Source: Paenibacillus sp. J23TS9
GTDB lineage: Bacteria > Bacillota > Bacilli > Paenibacillales > Paenibacillaceae
Direction of reading: 5' to 3'
Length of the DNA stretch: 64,000 nt
Assembly: GCF_018403225.1 (NCBI RefSeq)
Contig: NZ_BOSG01000001.1
Span: 1,426,001 to 1,490,000, forward strand
Shown here: piece by piece, positions 25,941 to 35,228 of the stretch
Numbering within the stretch: the stretch's first letter is position 1
Layout: every line of letters begins with the position of its first letter
Notes under the pieces: model-generated
The model's input: only the letters and a program-made list of their open reading frames with translations
What the model was told of the DNA's origin: nothing
Database searches by the model: none
Made by a program: the position numbers and the translations under genes

Positions 25941-26374
25941 TCTTCCATCCCGCTTTCAAAAATCGCAAGGATTTCTTCAGCCGTTGTGGCAGTACGAATG
26001 CTTTCCATGCTGTCTTCATCTGAACATACCATGGCGACGCTAGTCAGAATATCCATATGCTCTCCGTTCTGGGCCGCAATTCCGACGATCAGCACGGCCG
26101 GCTCATCCCCGCCGAAATCGACGCCTTCGGGAATTTGCAGCACGGCAAGCCCAGTAGACTTGATCATTCCTTTCGCTTCATTGGTGCCATGAGGAATGGC
26201 GAGTCCTGAACCCATATAGGTGGACAGCGCGTTTTCACGTTCGATCATTTTCTCGATATACTCTTGATCCACATGCCCCGCATCGACCAGCATTTGGCCT
26301 GCCTGGCGAATAGCTTCATATTTGTCGGATACATTCACGTTCAACCGAATTTGATCTGCCGATAAAATACTCAT
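25937..26374 (-). CDS. mtlF: PTS mannitol-specific EIIA component
   Basis: The 145-residue EIIA-Mtl/Fru domain has its phosphoacceptor His62 in STYMGSGLAIPHGTNEA. It accepts phosphate from HPr and passes it to the IIB domain of the 28630 protein. It is encoded six bases after mtlR and overlaps mtlD, as in other Bacillota mannitol operons. Confidence 0.95.
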   Translation of the reverse strand: MSILSADQIRLNVNVSDKYEAIRQAGQMLVDAGHVDQEYIEKMIERENALSTYMGSGLAIPHGTNEAKGMIKSTGLAVLQIPEGVDFGGDEPAVLIVGIAAQNGEHMDILTSVAMVCSDEDSMESIRTATTAEEILAIFESGMEE

Positions 26375-26380
26375 AGATGA

Positions 26381-28543
26381 TCACTCTCTCTCCAGTTTGT
26401 TTTCTAAGAATGCGCGAAGATGGACGGACATCATATCACTGATCCGCTGTTCACGGCCCTCGGCCAGCGCTTCGATCATCTCACTGTCCAGCAAGGTTGC
26501 GCTGATCTCGCTCAATACTTCCAGACTCTCCCGGGACAACTGCTTCGGGGCAAGCATCAGCAGAAAACGTGATAGTTCAACCGATTCCAAAGCGTCCATC
26601 TTCATTCTTTGATCTAGTACAAACAACATTAATACAGGTTTCTTTATAACAGCTGATCGGGTATGGAACAGGGCCAGTTCCGTACCGGGAAGCAGCTGCG
26701 TCCCGTTTTGTTCGCGCTCCAGCAGCAGCTTTACGACAGCTTCGGGATCGAGAATTGCGTTCTTGAGCTGCGGATGGAAGCAAGCAGCCCGCAAGCACTC
26801 TTGAAGGTCGGGTGTTCCTTGTGTTGCCAACGGAACAACCCGGAAAGCTTCCAGCAGTTCGATGCTTTGCTGCACGGCCCTGTTTAAGGAACGGAGTTCC
26901 TTCATATGAAGCATGCCTGCCGCCTCACTGTGACCGGCAGGTGGTTTCTCTGCAGAAGGGCTGAAATCTTCGAGCCCCGGCAGTTGTTTTTTATTGGCTA
27001 TAAATATGTCCGATGACTGCGACGTGCTGAGCCTGCGGATATAATCCCTTAGTTTATCGGCTTCAGCCGGGGTAAGCAGCGGACTTAGTTTTAAATATTG
27101 TTCTTCAGGCAAGGGCAGATCCACAGTGCTGATGATCAGATCGTAATCAGATCTTGGAATACGGGTCGCTTCATACCACGAAGCTTGTTCCACGATGTTC
27201 AGCTGCGGGAATTCTCTTCCCAGTCTGACCGCAAGCATTTTGGATGAACCGATCCCGCTCGTGCATACGATCACTGCACGCATATTTTCGTGAATCTGTC
27301 CGAAGCGTTCCCTTGAGGCTCCGAAATGCATCACCAGAAAGGCGATTTCCTCATCAGGAATATTTAGGGACGTAAAAATGGCATCGGCCGCTTGCCGGAC
27401 GAGTCCAAACAATTCCGAATAGTCCTTGCGGATCGTATCCAGCAGCGGATTACGGATTCGCTGCCCTGCAGCAATCCGCTCCATTGCCGCCTTCAAATGA
27501 ACAAACAATCCGTCCCGGAGGGAACGGTCCGCCGTGTAATCGTTAACGTCAAGCTCCCCCATTTTGCGGATAAGAGATCGGACCGTTCCGTACAGCTCCA
27601 GGTCATCGACAGCCAGCGCCTTGCTTGAAAATACATAGGCTCTTTCCAGTAACTCCTCGGTATACTTTACCTCTGCCGCAGGGTATTTCAGCTGCAGGGC
27701 ATCGCCTAGCTGCCGGCATAGCGCATCTACCGCTTCCTGTTTGAAACGCCGAGTGGTTCTAGGACTGCCGAATCGCCGCAAATTAGCAAGCCGATCGGCT
27801 TCCGCATCTCTCACTTCCGATCCAGAACGGAAACGTGAAGCCGCAATGGACAACCGGATCAGCAGATCTGTATATGCTTCTTCACTGAATGAATCTTCCT
27901 GATGGTGCTCCTCCCACTTCCACAATATTTCCTCAATCAACGTAATAAAGTCGACGCCAGCCATATCGGCTACGCGTCTATCCACGGGATGGAGCGACCT
28001 CCGGTCTGCCCCGACGATCAGCGACAAGTCATCCAGCCGAAAATGCACGAGGTTGCGTATCGCTTCACGGAGCAAAGGCTCGGGCCCGTTAATATCCACG
28101 CCGTACCCGCGCCGGCGAATGAGTATCAATCCCTGTTTGCTGATCCAATCCGTCAGATCGTCCAGATCTGCACCAACTGTCGGCACAGTCACCTTCATTT
28201 CATGCGCCAGCGTAAATAGTTTTACCGGTTCATGGGAAGCGAGCAGTCTGCTGAGCAGGTAAATCTGCCTCTCATCCGCCGAGTATTCCACATCGAAGGG
28301 GATGAGGAGTTCCGAACGGATCTTCTCGAATCGTTCAGGCTCGCCTTCCAAGCTCAGACCGGAACCGGCCTTTCGGTGAAGGGTAATGCCTTGCCGATGC
28401 AGGTAACTCTCTACCGCATCCAGTTCCCTGTGTACTGTCCGCGGGCTGACACGGATGATGCGGGCCATTTCCGCAACCGTGGTTTCATAAGGGCTGCGAA
28501 GGAGTAAATCCAGGATCTGTCTTATGCGGTTCGTCAATTCCAT
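26381..28543 (-). CDS. mtlR: Mannitol operon transcriptional activator MtlR
   Basis: About 720 residues in the usual BglG/LevR-like order: N-terminal HTH (TVAEMARIIRVSPRTVHREL), two PRDs (about 170-390), a Gat-type IIB domain with Cys in VIVCTSGIGSSKM, and a C-terminal IIA-like domain. Phosphorylation by HPr and the mannitol EII proteins tunes its activity, so it senses both sugar supply and PTS state. I place the start at the ATG at 28543 (MELTNRIRQIL), eight bases after GGAGGGG; upstream in-frame codons lack a site. It lies between mtlA and mtlF. Confidence 0.93.
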   Translation of the reverse strand: MELTNRIRQILDLLLRSPYETTVAEMARIIRVSPRTVHRELDAVESYLHRQGITLHRKAGSGLSLEGEPERFEKIRSELLIPFDVEYSADERQIYLLSRLLASHEPVKLFTLAHEMKVTVPTVGADLDDLTDWISKQGLILIRRRGYGVDINGPEPLLREAIRNLVHFRLDDLSLIVGADRRSLHPVDRRVADMAGVDFITLIEEILWKWEEHHQEDSFSEEAYTDLLIRLSIAASRFRSGSEVRDAEADRLANLRRFGSPRTTRRFKQEAVDALCRQLGDALQLKYPAAEVKYTEELLERAYVFSSKALAVDDLELYGTVRSLIRKMGELDVNDYTADRSLRDGLFVHLKAAMERIAAGQRIRNPLLDTIRKDYSELFGLVRQAADAIFTSLNIPDEEIAFLVMHFGASRERFGQIHENMRAVIVCTSGIGSSKMLAVRLGREFPQLNIVEQASWYEATRIPRSDYDLIISTVDLPLPEEQYLKLSPLLTPAEADKLRDYIRRLSTSQSSDIFIANKKQLPGLEDFSPSAEKPPAGHSEAAGMLHMKELRSLNRAVQQSIELLEAFRVVPLATQGTPDLQECLRAACFHPQLKNAILDPEAVVKLLLEREQNGTQLLPGTELALFHTRSAVIKKPVLMLFVLDQRMKMDALESVELSRFLLMLAPKQLSRESLEVLSEISATLLDSEMIEALAEGREQRISDMMSVHLRAFLENKLERE

Positions 28544-28629
28544 CGATAATGCCCCTCCAGAAACGGCCGCAAAAGGCGCTTGGATGCCAGCCGTTATGCC
28601 CGCATCCATTCGCCTTTAGCGTTGTATAG

Positions 28630-30057
28630 TTATTTCAGCCGATCAACAAGCTCGTCATATTCCGGACTCTTCAAGAAGTTGTCGATGGAAATATGCTCGG
28701 CTTGCGGTGCCACTCGACGGGCCCGTTCTGTCAGTGTTTTATGAGTCACCACGATATCCGCGTCAGACGGAATGTCACTGATCGCCGTATTGGTTACTTC
28801 AATAGGGGAGCCCGCCGCCTTCATCTTTTTGCGCAAAATAGAAGCACCCATCGCGCTCGAACCCATGCCTGCATCGCAGGCAAAGACGATTTTCTGAACA
28901 TCTTCCTTACTCTTATGTCCTGCATCAGCGTCCACTGCTACAGAAGTTGTACCGGCAGATTTCATGTCTTTCATTCGCTTCGTTGCTTCTTCCAAATCCT
29001 CTTCATCTTCTTCCTTCTTCTTGCTGGTCTTCAGCAGAAGAGCGGCTACGACAAAGGATACTATCGCAGCGGTAACGACACCGCTCAGCACCGGCAGAAT
29101 TTCTCCGCGAGGTGCCATGGCCAAATAAGCGATGATGCTACCCGGAGAAGGTGGTCCGACCAGACCTGCGTTCAGTAGCGAGAACGTGAACGTTCCGGTC
29201 ACGCCTCCAGCCATTGCTGCAAGAATGAGGCGCGGGTTCATCAGGATGTACGGGAAGTAAATCTCGTGGATCCCGCCAAAGAAATGGATGATTGCAGCTC
29301 CTGGGGCCGATTGACGGGCCGAACCACGTCCGACGATCATGTAGGCCAGCAGGATGCCAAGTCCAGGTCCCGGATTCGATTCGAGCATGAACAGGATCGA
29401 TTTACCTGCGCTTTGCGCCTGCTCAATGGCAATCGGGCTCAGAACGCCGTGGTTAATGGCGTTATTCAGGAACAGCACCTTGGCCGGTTCGATCAAAATA
29501 TTGACCAAAGGAATCAGGTGATGATTCACGAGAAACTCGACGCCCGAAGAAAGAACATTCGTGATGGCCTCAATGATGCGACCCACGATCGAGTATGCGA
29601 TCATGACGAGCGCGCCGCCGATGATGCCGAGAGAGAAGTTGTTGACAAGCATTTCAAAGCCGGATTTGATTTTGCCTTCCACGGCTCTATCGAATTGCTT
29701 GAGTACCCAAGCAGCCCCTGGTCCGACGGCCATCGCGCCCAGGAACATCGGAATGTCGGTTCCAACAATGACGCCCATGGTGACAAGTGCCCCGATAACG
29801 CCGCCACGCTGTTTATGCACCATCGTACCGCCGGTATAGCCGATTAACAGCGGAAGCAGATACTTGATCATCGGGTCGACAAGCTTGGCGAAGTATTCTT
29901 GAGGAATCCAGCCTGTCGGAATGAAAAGTGCGGTAATTAAGCCCCATGCAATGAACGCTCCGATATTCGGCATAACCATGCCGCTCAGGAAACGTCCGAA
30001 TTTTTGAACTCCCACCCGTGCGGCTCCGGATGCGGGGGAAGAAGTGGACTGGGCCAT
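28630..30057 (-). CDS. mtlA: PTS mannitol-specific EIICB component
   Basis: The 475-residue protein has a membrane IIC domain (about 20-345: FGRFLSGMVMPNIGAFIAWG; HFFGGIHEIYFPYILMNPRL) and a cytosolic IIB domain (about 385-475) with the phosphocysteine in IVFACDAGMGSSAMGASILR. It imports and phosphorylates mannitol. The IIA domain is a separate protein (mtlF). AAGGAGG precedes the ATG. A full-match cre site lies about 100 bases upstream. Confidence 0.96.
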   Translation of the reverse strand: MAQSTSSPASGAARVGVQKFGRFLSGMVMPNIGAFIAWGLITALFIPTGWIPQEYFAKLVDPMIKYLLPLLIGYTGGTMVHKQRGGVIGALVTMGVIVGTDIPMFLGAMAVGPGAAWVLKQFDRAVEGKIKSGFEMLVNNFSLGIIGGALVMIAYSIVGRIIEAITNVLSSGVEFLVNHHLIPLVNILIEPAKVLFLNNAINHGVLSPIAIEQAQSAGKSILFMLESNPGPGLGILLAYMIVGRGSARQSAPGAAIIHFFGGIHEIYFPYILMNPRLILAAMAGGVTGTFTFSLLNAGLVGPPSPGSIIAYLAMAPRGEILPVLSGVVTAAIVSFVVAALLLKTSKKKEEDEEDLEEATKRMKDMKSAGTTSVAVDADAGHKSKEDVQKIVFACDAGMGSSAMGASILRKKMKAAGSPIEVTNTAISDIPSDADIVVTHKTLTERARRVAPQAEHISIDNFLKSPEYDELVDRLK

Positions 30058-30155
30058 AAGGATAACCTCCTTGTATACTTGTGTCGAACGTAATATTTCA
30101 ATATGCCGTTCGTCCTATACTCATCGTAACGGACATCAATATGACACTCAACAAA

Positions 30156-30170
30156 ATGAAAACGCTATCT
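30156..30170. promoter_or_regulatory. cre site (CcpA operator) upstream of mtlA
   Basis: ATGAAAACGCTATCT fits WTGNAANCGNWNNCW at every defined position. It lies about 100 bases upstream of mtlA, so the whole mtl-pts operon is probably under catabolite repression. Confidence 0.75.
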
Positions 30171-30627
30171 TGTCAGCATCTCTACTGACAAGAATTTATT
30201 TATCCCGAAAAAAGCCTGAATTCACGGTCCTTTGACCCTTACGAGGATTCGAATAAATGGATTGTTTAAACATGTTGGATTGGCGGTGTTTATCTATGAA
30301 CTGATGTGGATTTAACATTTGTTAATGTATAGCATTTCCATTGCCCAATTCATAAAAACATAAGACTCTTGTTGAAGTTGATTCGTGAAAGCAACATGTG
30401 TCTAAAGAATCCTAGTTTAAATTCCCCTGCCGTGAAGAATTGCTTTTCTTGGAGTGAGAAAAGTCGGCTTTCAATGTACTAACAGACTACTTTATATATT
30501 TCGTGAATTAACAACAATCCGCAACCGCTCTTCGGTCGTCAGGTGAATTTATGTTTTAAAGGAGCATTATTTCGAATTTACATGATCTTTCGATAACCCG
30601 GAGGTAAAATCAATATTTGTACAGGAA
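30171..30627. other. Non-coding stretch upstream of the mtl promoter
   Basis: I see no gene, terminator or repeat that I can support in this AT-rich stretch. Together with the relic and repeat that follow, it makes an 870-base gene-free gap. Confidence 0.4.
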
Positions 30628-30800
30628 TCAGACAAAAATCAATTGATCGAATTGCTTTAAGTCGACCTTTATTGGATTTACTTCACCGTAAACAGCTCCA
30701 CTATATCTCTCTAACGCTTCTTGGGGACTTCCTAACTCAGCACAGGATATAGCTTTAGCATCTTGTCCATTTGATCTGCCCGTTACTTCAATAGAAAAAG
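30628..30800 (-). pseudogene. 3' fragment of an unidentified protein-coding gene
   Basis: An uninterrupted minus-strand frame of about 55 codons encodes IEVTGRSNGQDAKAISCAEL, GSPQEALERYSGAVYGEVNP and IKVDLKQFDQLIFV, ending in TGA at 30628-30630. It has protein-like composition but no start codon. Its upstream end lies exactly at the stem-loop at 30799-30833. I do not recognise the family. It is best read as the C-terminus of a gene whose front was lost at the repeat. Confidence 0.5.
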
Positions 30801-30906
30801 GAAGCAGCTGCCGGTCGCGGCGAACTGCTCCTTGGTTATTTCACTTACGTTCTGCGTCAGTTATGTCAGATTGCATTTAACTATTGCTCTAGGTTAGCCT
30901 GTTTAG
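30799..30906. repeat. Stem-loop plus degenerate palindromic box, copy 7
   Basis: AAGGAAGCAG and CTGCTCCTT form a stem (30799-30833) with a T-rich 3' side on the minus strand, so it can terminate the 30931-31296 gene. A degenerate box CTATTGCTCTAGGTTAG is at 30881-30897. Confidence 0.5.
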
Positions 30907-30930
30907 TTCTCCTGATGAAATTTTAAACCT

Positions 30931-31296
30931 TCATTCCTTTTTGCTTTTTACTTTTACAGTAAAGATGCTTAATATAATGGTGAGAATCACATATGTCCAT
31001 AATCCATGAATTTCAAATCCCGTTAAATACTTATCAAGAAGCCACAACTTTATTGGTGTCAATACAAGTGAAGCTACCACTAACAATGGAGTAGTTAAAC
31101 AACCAATTCCAATTACCATAGAAATCATTGAAACGGTTAATAAAAAACCGTAAATGAAACTGATGACAAACATAAGCACTGTTGCAAGTATCAATGTTTT
31201 TGTATCCGAAATGGATATATACTGATTGAAGTATTGACTCCCACACCAAAAAACAAGAAATGTAACCAGTAAGTTAAGTATGTTTCTCAAATACAA
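30931..31296 (-). CDS. Small integral membrane protein of unknown function
   Basis: The 121-residue protein has four predicted membrane segments: ILNLLVTFLVFWCGSQYF, TLILATVLMFVISFIYGFLL, MVIGIGCLTTPLLVVASLVL and LWTYVILTIILSIFTVKV. A lysine-rich C-terminus (KVKSKKE) suggests a cytosolic end. The layout resembles holin-like or phage_holin_4 membrane proteins, but this is only a topology match. GGAGGATTG precedes the ATG at 31296. Confidence 0.6.
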   Translation of the reverse strand: MYLRNILNLLVTFLVFWCGSQYFNQYISISDTKTLILATVLMFVISFIYGFLLTVSMISMVIGIGCLTTPLLVVASLVLTPIKLWLLDKYLTGFEIHGLWTYVILTIILSIFTVKVKSKKE

Positions 31297-31493
31297 TCCT
31301 CCTTGCTATCTACTGATAAAATTAGCCTTTCATCACCTATTGTACTGACCATGATATATTTCTTCAATTTCACCATTTAATTACTTCTTTATAAAATTTA
31401 AAGTACTTCTTACACGTTAAATAATGCTGTTGGACATTAAATACTATTATGAAAATTTCTTTCGTCACATGATTACTTCAATAAAACAAAAGA

Positions 31494-31538
31494 GGAGCTG
31501 ACAGATGCAAGCTCCATTATCGTGTCCCGTTAGTGCAA
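31494..31538. repeat. Stem-loop plus palindromic box, copy 8
   Basis: GGAGCT/AGCTCC (31494-31515) adjoins the box CCATTATCGTGTCCCGTTAG (31514-31533). On the minus strand the hairpin is followed by TCTTTTGTTTTATT, a terminator-like tail. Confidence 0.55.
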
Positions 31539-31570
31539 TAACTACATTTCCGTCTGAGCAAATGCCCATA

Positions 31571-31600
31571 AAAAAGGACGCCCACAACCTTGCGGGCGCT
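31571..31600 (-). terminator. Terminator after the GNAT relic
   Basis: CGCCC and GGGCG pair across a 10-base loop. The minus strand continues TCCTTTTTTAT. Confidence 0.7.
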
Positions 31601-31619
31601 CTTCTTTGATTCCGGCGTT

Positions 31620-31757
31620 CTGACAAAGTATGTTCACCATAAACACCTCGGTCTGCACATCGAATTGCTATAGTTCAAAGCCGTGTGGTCTCTCTTGTTC
31701 GAATCCGAATTTTAGGTAGTACGACGGGTGCCCGATGAGAAGCAGATGCGTCCGCAT
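31620..31757 (-). pseudogene. GNAT acetyltransferase fragment (relic 1)
   Basis: From an ATG at 31757 the minus strand encodes LLLIGHPSYYLKFGFEQERP and HGFEL, then a TAG (31668-31670), then QFDVQTEVFMVNIL in the same frame. The GHPxYYxxFGF motif and the EVFMV end are characteristic of YhbS-like GNAT proteins. The acetyl-CoA-binding N-terminal two thirds are missing and the remnant carries a nonsense codon. Confidence 0.75.
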
Positions 31758-31768
31758 GAAGTAACAAG

Positions 31769-32617
31769 TTATTTTTTCTTCACCGGAATCCAAATCTCCC
31801 CAGAAACATACTCTGCCGTTCCATAATACATTTCGAAACTAGGGCCTTCAACCTGTTCGTATTCCGATGTCGGAAACCATTCGGAATAAATCCGTCCCCA
31901 TAACTTGATTAGATCACATTGCGGTTCCGGGAAAATCGCCCACGTTAGTGCCGGGACAGAAAGTTTTGTAAATTTCTCCGGAATTTCAAGCCCTTTTGGC
32001 AAAAAATAACTCACCATGTATTTAAAAGATGTTCCAGTATGATCATATAAGGCAGCGTGCAAGATGGTGTTACTAAAGCGTCCCAGTAATCCATTCATCC
32101 CTTCAACACTGCCATTTACATCACATTGTTGACGGAATTGAGCAACTTCAGCATATACTTTTTGGGGATCGGAATTGACCAGACTATAAGCTCCAAACAT
32201 CTCAAAAGGCCCTTTTGATTCGATGCGGTAATTCATTTCGATATCTCCTTTAATTGAAATATGAAAGGACATTCGAGGATAGGCTTTTAGGGAAACGCCT
32301 TTATCGCGCGCAGATATCGGCATGATCCCATGAAGATTCTTAAACGCCCGTGCAAACGCTTCTGGCGAATCATATCCATATTTCATTGCTACATCTATAA
32401 CCTTTGCATCTGTTGTTTGCAGTTCAAATGCAGCCAATGTCAACCGTCGACGCCGAATGTATTCAGATAACGATACTCCAGTAATAAACGGAAACATTCG
32501 TTGAAAATGGTAAGTAGAGCAACAGGCTCTCTTCGCTAATTCATCATATAAGATTTTGTCTGCTAGGTTTGTTTCGATATATTCCATGGCGCTATTCATC
32601 CTGTCCAACCAATCCAT
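31769..32617 (-). CDS. AraC-family regulator with GyrI-like effector domain
   Basis: The 282-residue protein has an N-terminal AraC HTH pair (about 8-105: LYDELAKRACCSTYHFQRMF and VIDVAMKYGYDSPEAFARAF) and a C-terminal SRPBCC/GyrI-like domain (about 125-280) that begins EMNYRIESKGPFEMFGAYSL. This is the SoxS/Rob-like arrangement that binds small hydrophobic compounds and activates efflux or stress genes. AGGAGGG lies upstream of the ATG at 32617. The target genes are unknown; the next gene left is a pseudogene. Confidence 0.9.
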   Translation of the reverse strand: MDWLDRMNSAMEYIETNLADKILYDELAKRACCSTYHFQRMFPFITGVSLSEYIRRRRLTLAAFELQTTDAKVIDVAMKYGYDSPEAFARAFKNLHGIMPISARDKGVSLKAYPRMSFHISIKGDIEMNYRIESKGPFEMFGAYSLVNSDPQKVYAEVAQFRQQCDVNGSVEGMNGLLGRFSNTILHAALYDHTGTSFKYMVSYFLPKGLEIPEKFTKLSVPALTWAIFPEPQCDLIKLWGRIYSEWFPTSEYEQVEGPSFEMYYGTAEYVSGEIWIPVKKK

Positions 32618-32917
32618 CGTTTTCCCTCCTTTCTAGATAAATTTTATGACAGATACAAAATGAATACCTTGCATTTTCTGCACGAAAAAGTCAGCATGTC
32701 GAAGATCATACAATTCTCCCTCTATTGTTGGGTTCATCACAGAAAATAATTATTATATTGCCATGATTGCACTATATAGCATCCATTGGCTACATCACCT
32801 GAAGTCGATTTCAACAAATCCAATGTATTAGCTACTTTTAGCTAAGCTGCCCTGTAAGTTGAGCAGGGCAGCTGATTTATGTAATCTTTTTATTTTTAAA
32901 TATTGCAAGAGAATCGT
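32618..32917. other. Intergenic region, AraC gene / ABC permease
   Basis: It holds a short GC-rich inverted repeat (GCTGCCCTG...CAGGGCAGC, 32847-32873) that can serve as the terminator of the ABC operon. Nothing else is supported. Confidence 0.5.
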
Positions 32918-33676
32918 TTAGGCATCTCGTTTACGGTAAAATTCAATAGCTACTGTAATAAAGATCATTGTCCATAGTATTGAAATACCTGTCCCTTGTA
33001 TTGATGTAAGGACATTTATTTCATCAGAGGAAGGCGGCATATACATATAATATCCTGCAGTATCCGGAAAATAATTTATCATTCTAGGTAGAAAATCTCT
33101 CGTCAATGGACTGACAACGAAATAATAACCAAGCAGTATCACTAAAGCAGGAGTAGTACGTCTTAATAATGCACCTATAGCTGCACTGAGAAGTGTGGTT
33201 AATGTTAGATAACCTGTTGCACCTAATAATGTTTTTATCATGGTGTCTATTTCAATCATTCCTGCTGTGTCTCTCGTCATCATAAAAGTATATAGTACAC
33301 CTGATGCAGCAATAATAAACGCCACAGGAACGGTTATAATCACTAATGCCAAAAGCTTCGTGGATAATTGAAAACCACGCCAAGGTATCGTAGTTAAAGT
33401 AGTTCGAATCTGTCCACCAGTATACTCCGAACAAGTAGCTAAGATACCAAGAATAATGAACCCTGCTTGAAGATATCCCATAGAAGCAAGTCCTATATTC
33501 AGTATACTTTGCGTTCCTGCTGCCCCTTGTAGATCAACAGAAGTAAAAGCTGCGGCTAAAAATAGATTAAGAATGAATGTGCTAATAAGAGTGAGCCATA
33601 TCATTGGTAATGTAACTAGTTTATCCAGTTCAGCACCAAGGATTTGTGTTATCTTTCTACTAGATGAGACACTCAT
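32918..33676 (-). CDS. ABC-2 type transporter permease (second subunit)
   Basis: The 252-residue protein has six predicted membrane segments and a cytosolic motif ATCSEYTGGQIRTTLTTIPW that is typical of ABC-2 permeases of drug, bacteriocin-immunity or Na+ exporters. It overlaps the upstream permease by four bases. With the 33673 and 34419 proteins it forms a complete exporter with two membrane subunits and one ATPase, like LanF-E-G immunity transporters. Confidence 0.85.
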   Translation of the reverse strand: MSVSSSRKITQILGAELDKLVTLPMIWLTLISTFILNLFLAAAFTSVDLQGAAGTQSILNIGLASMGYLQAGFIILGILATCSEYTGGQIRTTLTTIPWRGFQLSTKLLALVIITVPVAFIIAASGVLYTFMMTRDTAGMIEIDTMIKTLLGATGYLTLTTLLSAAIGALLRRTTPALVILLGYYFVVSPLTRDFLPRMINYFPDTAGYYMYMPPSSDEINVLTSIQGTGISILWTMIFITVAIEFYRKRDA

Positions 33677-34422
33677 GATGCAACATCCCTCCTATGGAAT
33701 ACAATAGCTGCAGCAATGAAAATAACGACTACCCAGGCAAACATGACTAAACCGCCTGTGAACGGGGTGAGAAATCTATCGCTCGTAAACATAAACATTT
33801 CAGCACCAGCCCGATCCGGTAAGTATAACGCTAACTTTGTAACCTTAGAAAGCAGGAAACTGAATGATACAACGGATGTATTTATGATGAGCACAGCAAG
33901 CGGAATCGTGCCATTCTTCGTTAGAACAGTAATCCCAAATGCCACAAGAGCAGTAAATGTCCAGTAACAAACTGCACCGAGCAGTTTAGACCCTTCAAAT
34001 GCAGGGGTGTATTCACCAAGAACAAGATGTGTGGCTGACAAAGTGGTCATAATAGCAACAACACTAAGCAGTATGCTGGTTACGGTCACAACGCCTGCCT
34101 TGGCCAGCAAAAAATGAAGCCTTGATGAAACAACCAATAAGCTTGTTACAATCTGTTGTCCTCCACCAGATTCACTGCTCTCTGTCACATACTCACTACT
34201 GACGGCAATTACTCCGAGAATAATGACACCTTGCACACCAAGAACTAATCCAATATATCCGACTTCCGATAGACGTGTGCTAACTCCAGCAATGATCTCT
34301 TCTTTTTGTGCCATACTGTCCAAGGCAGCAATAACCGCTGGGGCGACTGCTCCAATAAGAAAGGCAAGCCAAATGCCCGGCAGGGAGAACAATTTAGATA
34401 GTTCCGCGTTGAATGCCCTCAT
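33673..34422 (-). CDS. ABC-2 type transporter permease (first subunit)
   Basis: The 249-residue protein has six membrane segments and the cytosolic stretch AVSSEYVTESSESGGGQQIV, the counterpart of the EYxxGQIRTTL region of its partner. It overlaps the ATPase gene and the second permease gene by four bases each, so all three are translated together. Confidence 0.85.
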   Translation of the reverse strand: MRAFNAELSKLFSLPGIWLAFLIGAVAPAVIAALDSMAQKEEIIAGVSTRLSEVGYIGLVLGVQGVIILGVIAVSSEYVTESSESGGGQQIVTSLLVVSSRLHFLLAKAGVVTVTSILLSVVAIMTTLSATHLVLGEYTPAFEGSKLLGAVCYWTFTALVAFGITVLTKNGTIPLAVLIINTSVVSFSFLLSKVTKLALYLPDRAGAEMFMFTSDRFLTPFTGGLVMFAWVVVIFIAAAIVFHRRDVAS

Positions 34423-35132
34423 ACCACGTCACCTGCTTTGTCAGATGTCAGGGCAAAAAAGGCTTCCTCCAGCGAGGAATGGTTACCAATTACTTGTTCC
34501 AATGTTCCATCTGCAACGATTTTTCCATGCTTAATAATCACCACATCATCAACAGTCTCTGCAAGCTCTCCCATTAGATGACTAGATAGTAACACCGTGT
34601 TTCCAGACTCAGCACGTTCACGTAAAAATGTCCGAATAAAGCGAATTCCTTCCGGGTCAAGCCCGTTGACGGGTTCATCTAAAATCAATATTTTTGGATC
34701 ACCAAGCAGTGCAGCTGCTATTCCAAGTCTCCTCCCCATACCAAGGGAATACTTCCCAACTCTTTTACCAGCTGCATTCGTAAGACCTACGATTTCCAGA
34801 ACTTCCTCGACCCGTGAGCGAGGCAATCCTGCGGCACGAGCAATCCAACGCAAATGTGCACGTCCAGTTCGCATACGATGAGCTCCAAATCCATCCAGTG
34901 CGGCACCTACTGTTGCTAGAGGATTATGTAATTCTGCGAATGGCTTACCATTAATTAGTGCACTCCCTGAGGTGGCACGATCTAATCCAAGCAGGATGCG
35001 AAGTGTAGAACTTTTACCTGCCCCATTCGGACCTAAAAAACCAGTTACTCTACCTGGTCTAGCTTTAAAACTGATACCTGATAAGATTTCCCCAGTTCCG
35101 CGTTGTTTGACTAAGTTATGAATGGTAATCAA
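34419..35132 (-). CDS. ABC transporter ATP-binding protein (exporter type)
   Basis: The protein has about 237 residues with Walker A (GFLGPNGAGKSSTLR), a divergent signature (YSLGMGRRLG), Walker B (ILILDEPVNGLDP) and the switch histidine (LLSSHLMGELAE). I choose the TTG at 35132 (MITIHNLVKQ), eight bases after GGGAG; a GTG nine bases upstream is too close to that site. The segment HLRWIARAAGLPRSRVEEVL and the SLGMGRRLGIA signature look more like actinobacterial ABC-2 ATPases than typical Bacillota ones. It may be an antimicrobial peptide immunity or drug exporter. Confidence 0.88.
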   Translation of the reverse strand: MITIHNLVKQRGTGEILSGISFKARPGRVTGFLGPNGAGKSSTLRILLGLDRATSGSALINGKPFAELHNPLATVGAALDGFGAHRMRTGRAHLRWIARAAGLPRSRVEEVLEIVGLTNAAGKRVGKYSLGMGRRLGIAAALLGDPKILILDEPVNGLDPEGIRFIRTFLRERAESGNTVLLSSHLMGELAETVDDVVIIKHGKIVADGTLEQVIGNHSSLEEAFFALTSDKAGDVV

Positions 35133-35162
35133 CCATAACACTCCCTTTCTGTTATGGTTTTA

Positions 35163-35228
35163 ATTATAAAGAAGCAAAGTTACATCTCGGTTATCATGCT
35201 GTTTACTTCTGGGTTAACTTTAGGTTAA
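35163..35228 (-). promoter_or_regulatory. Promoter region of the ABC operon with 11-bp-spaced repeats
   Basis: On the plus strand GGTTAA occurs at 35212 and 35223 (exactly 11 bases apart) and GGTTAT at 35189 (23 bases away). Phased direct repeats of this kind are typical OmpR-family binding sites. A TATAAT on the minus strand (35168-35163) lies between them and the ATPase start. The kinase gene end overlaps the outermost repeat. Confidence 0.5.
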
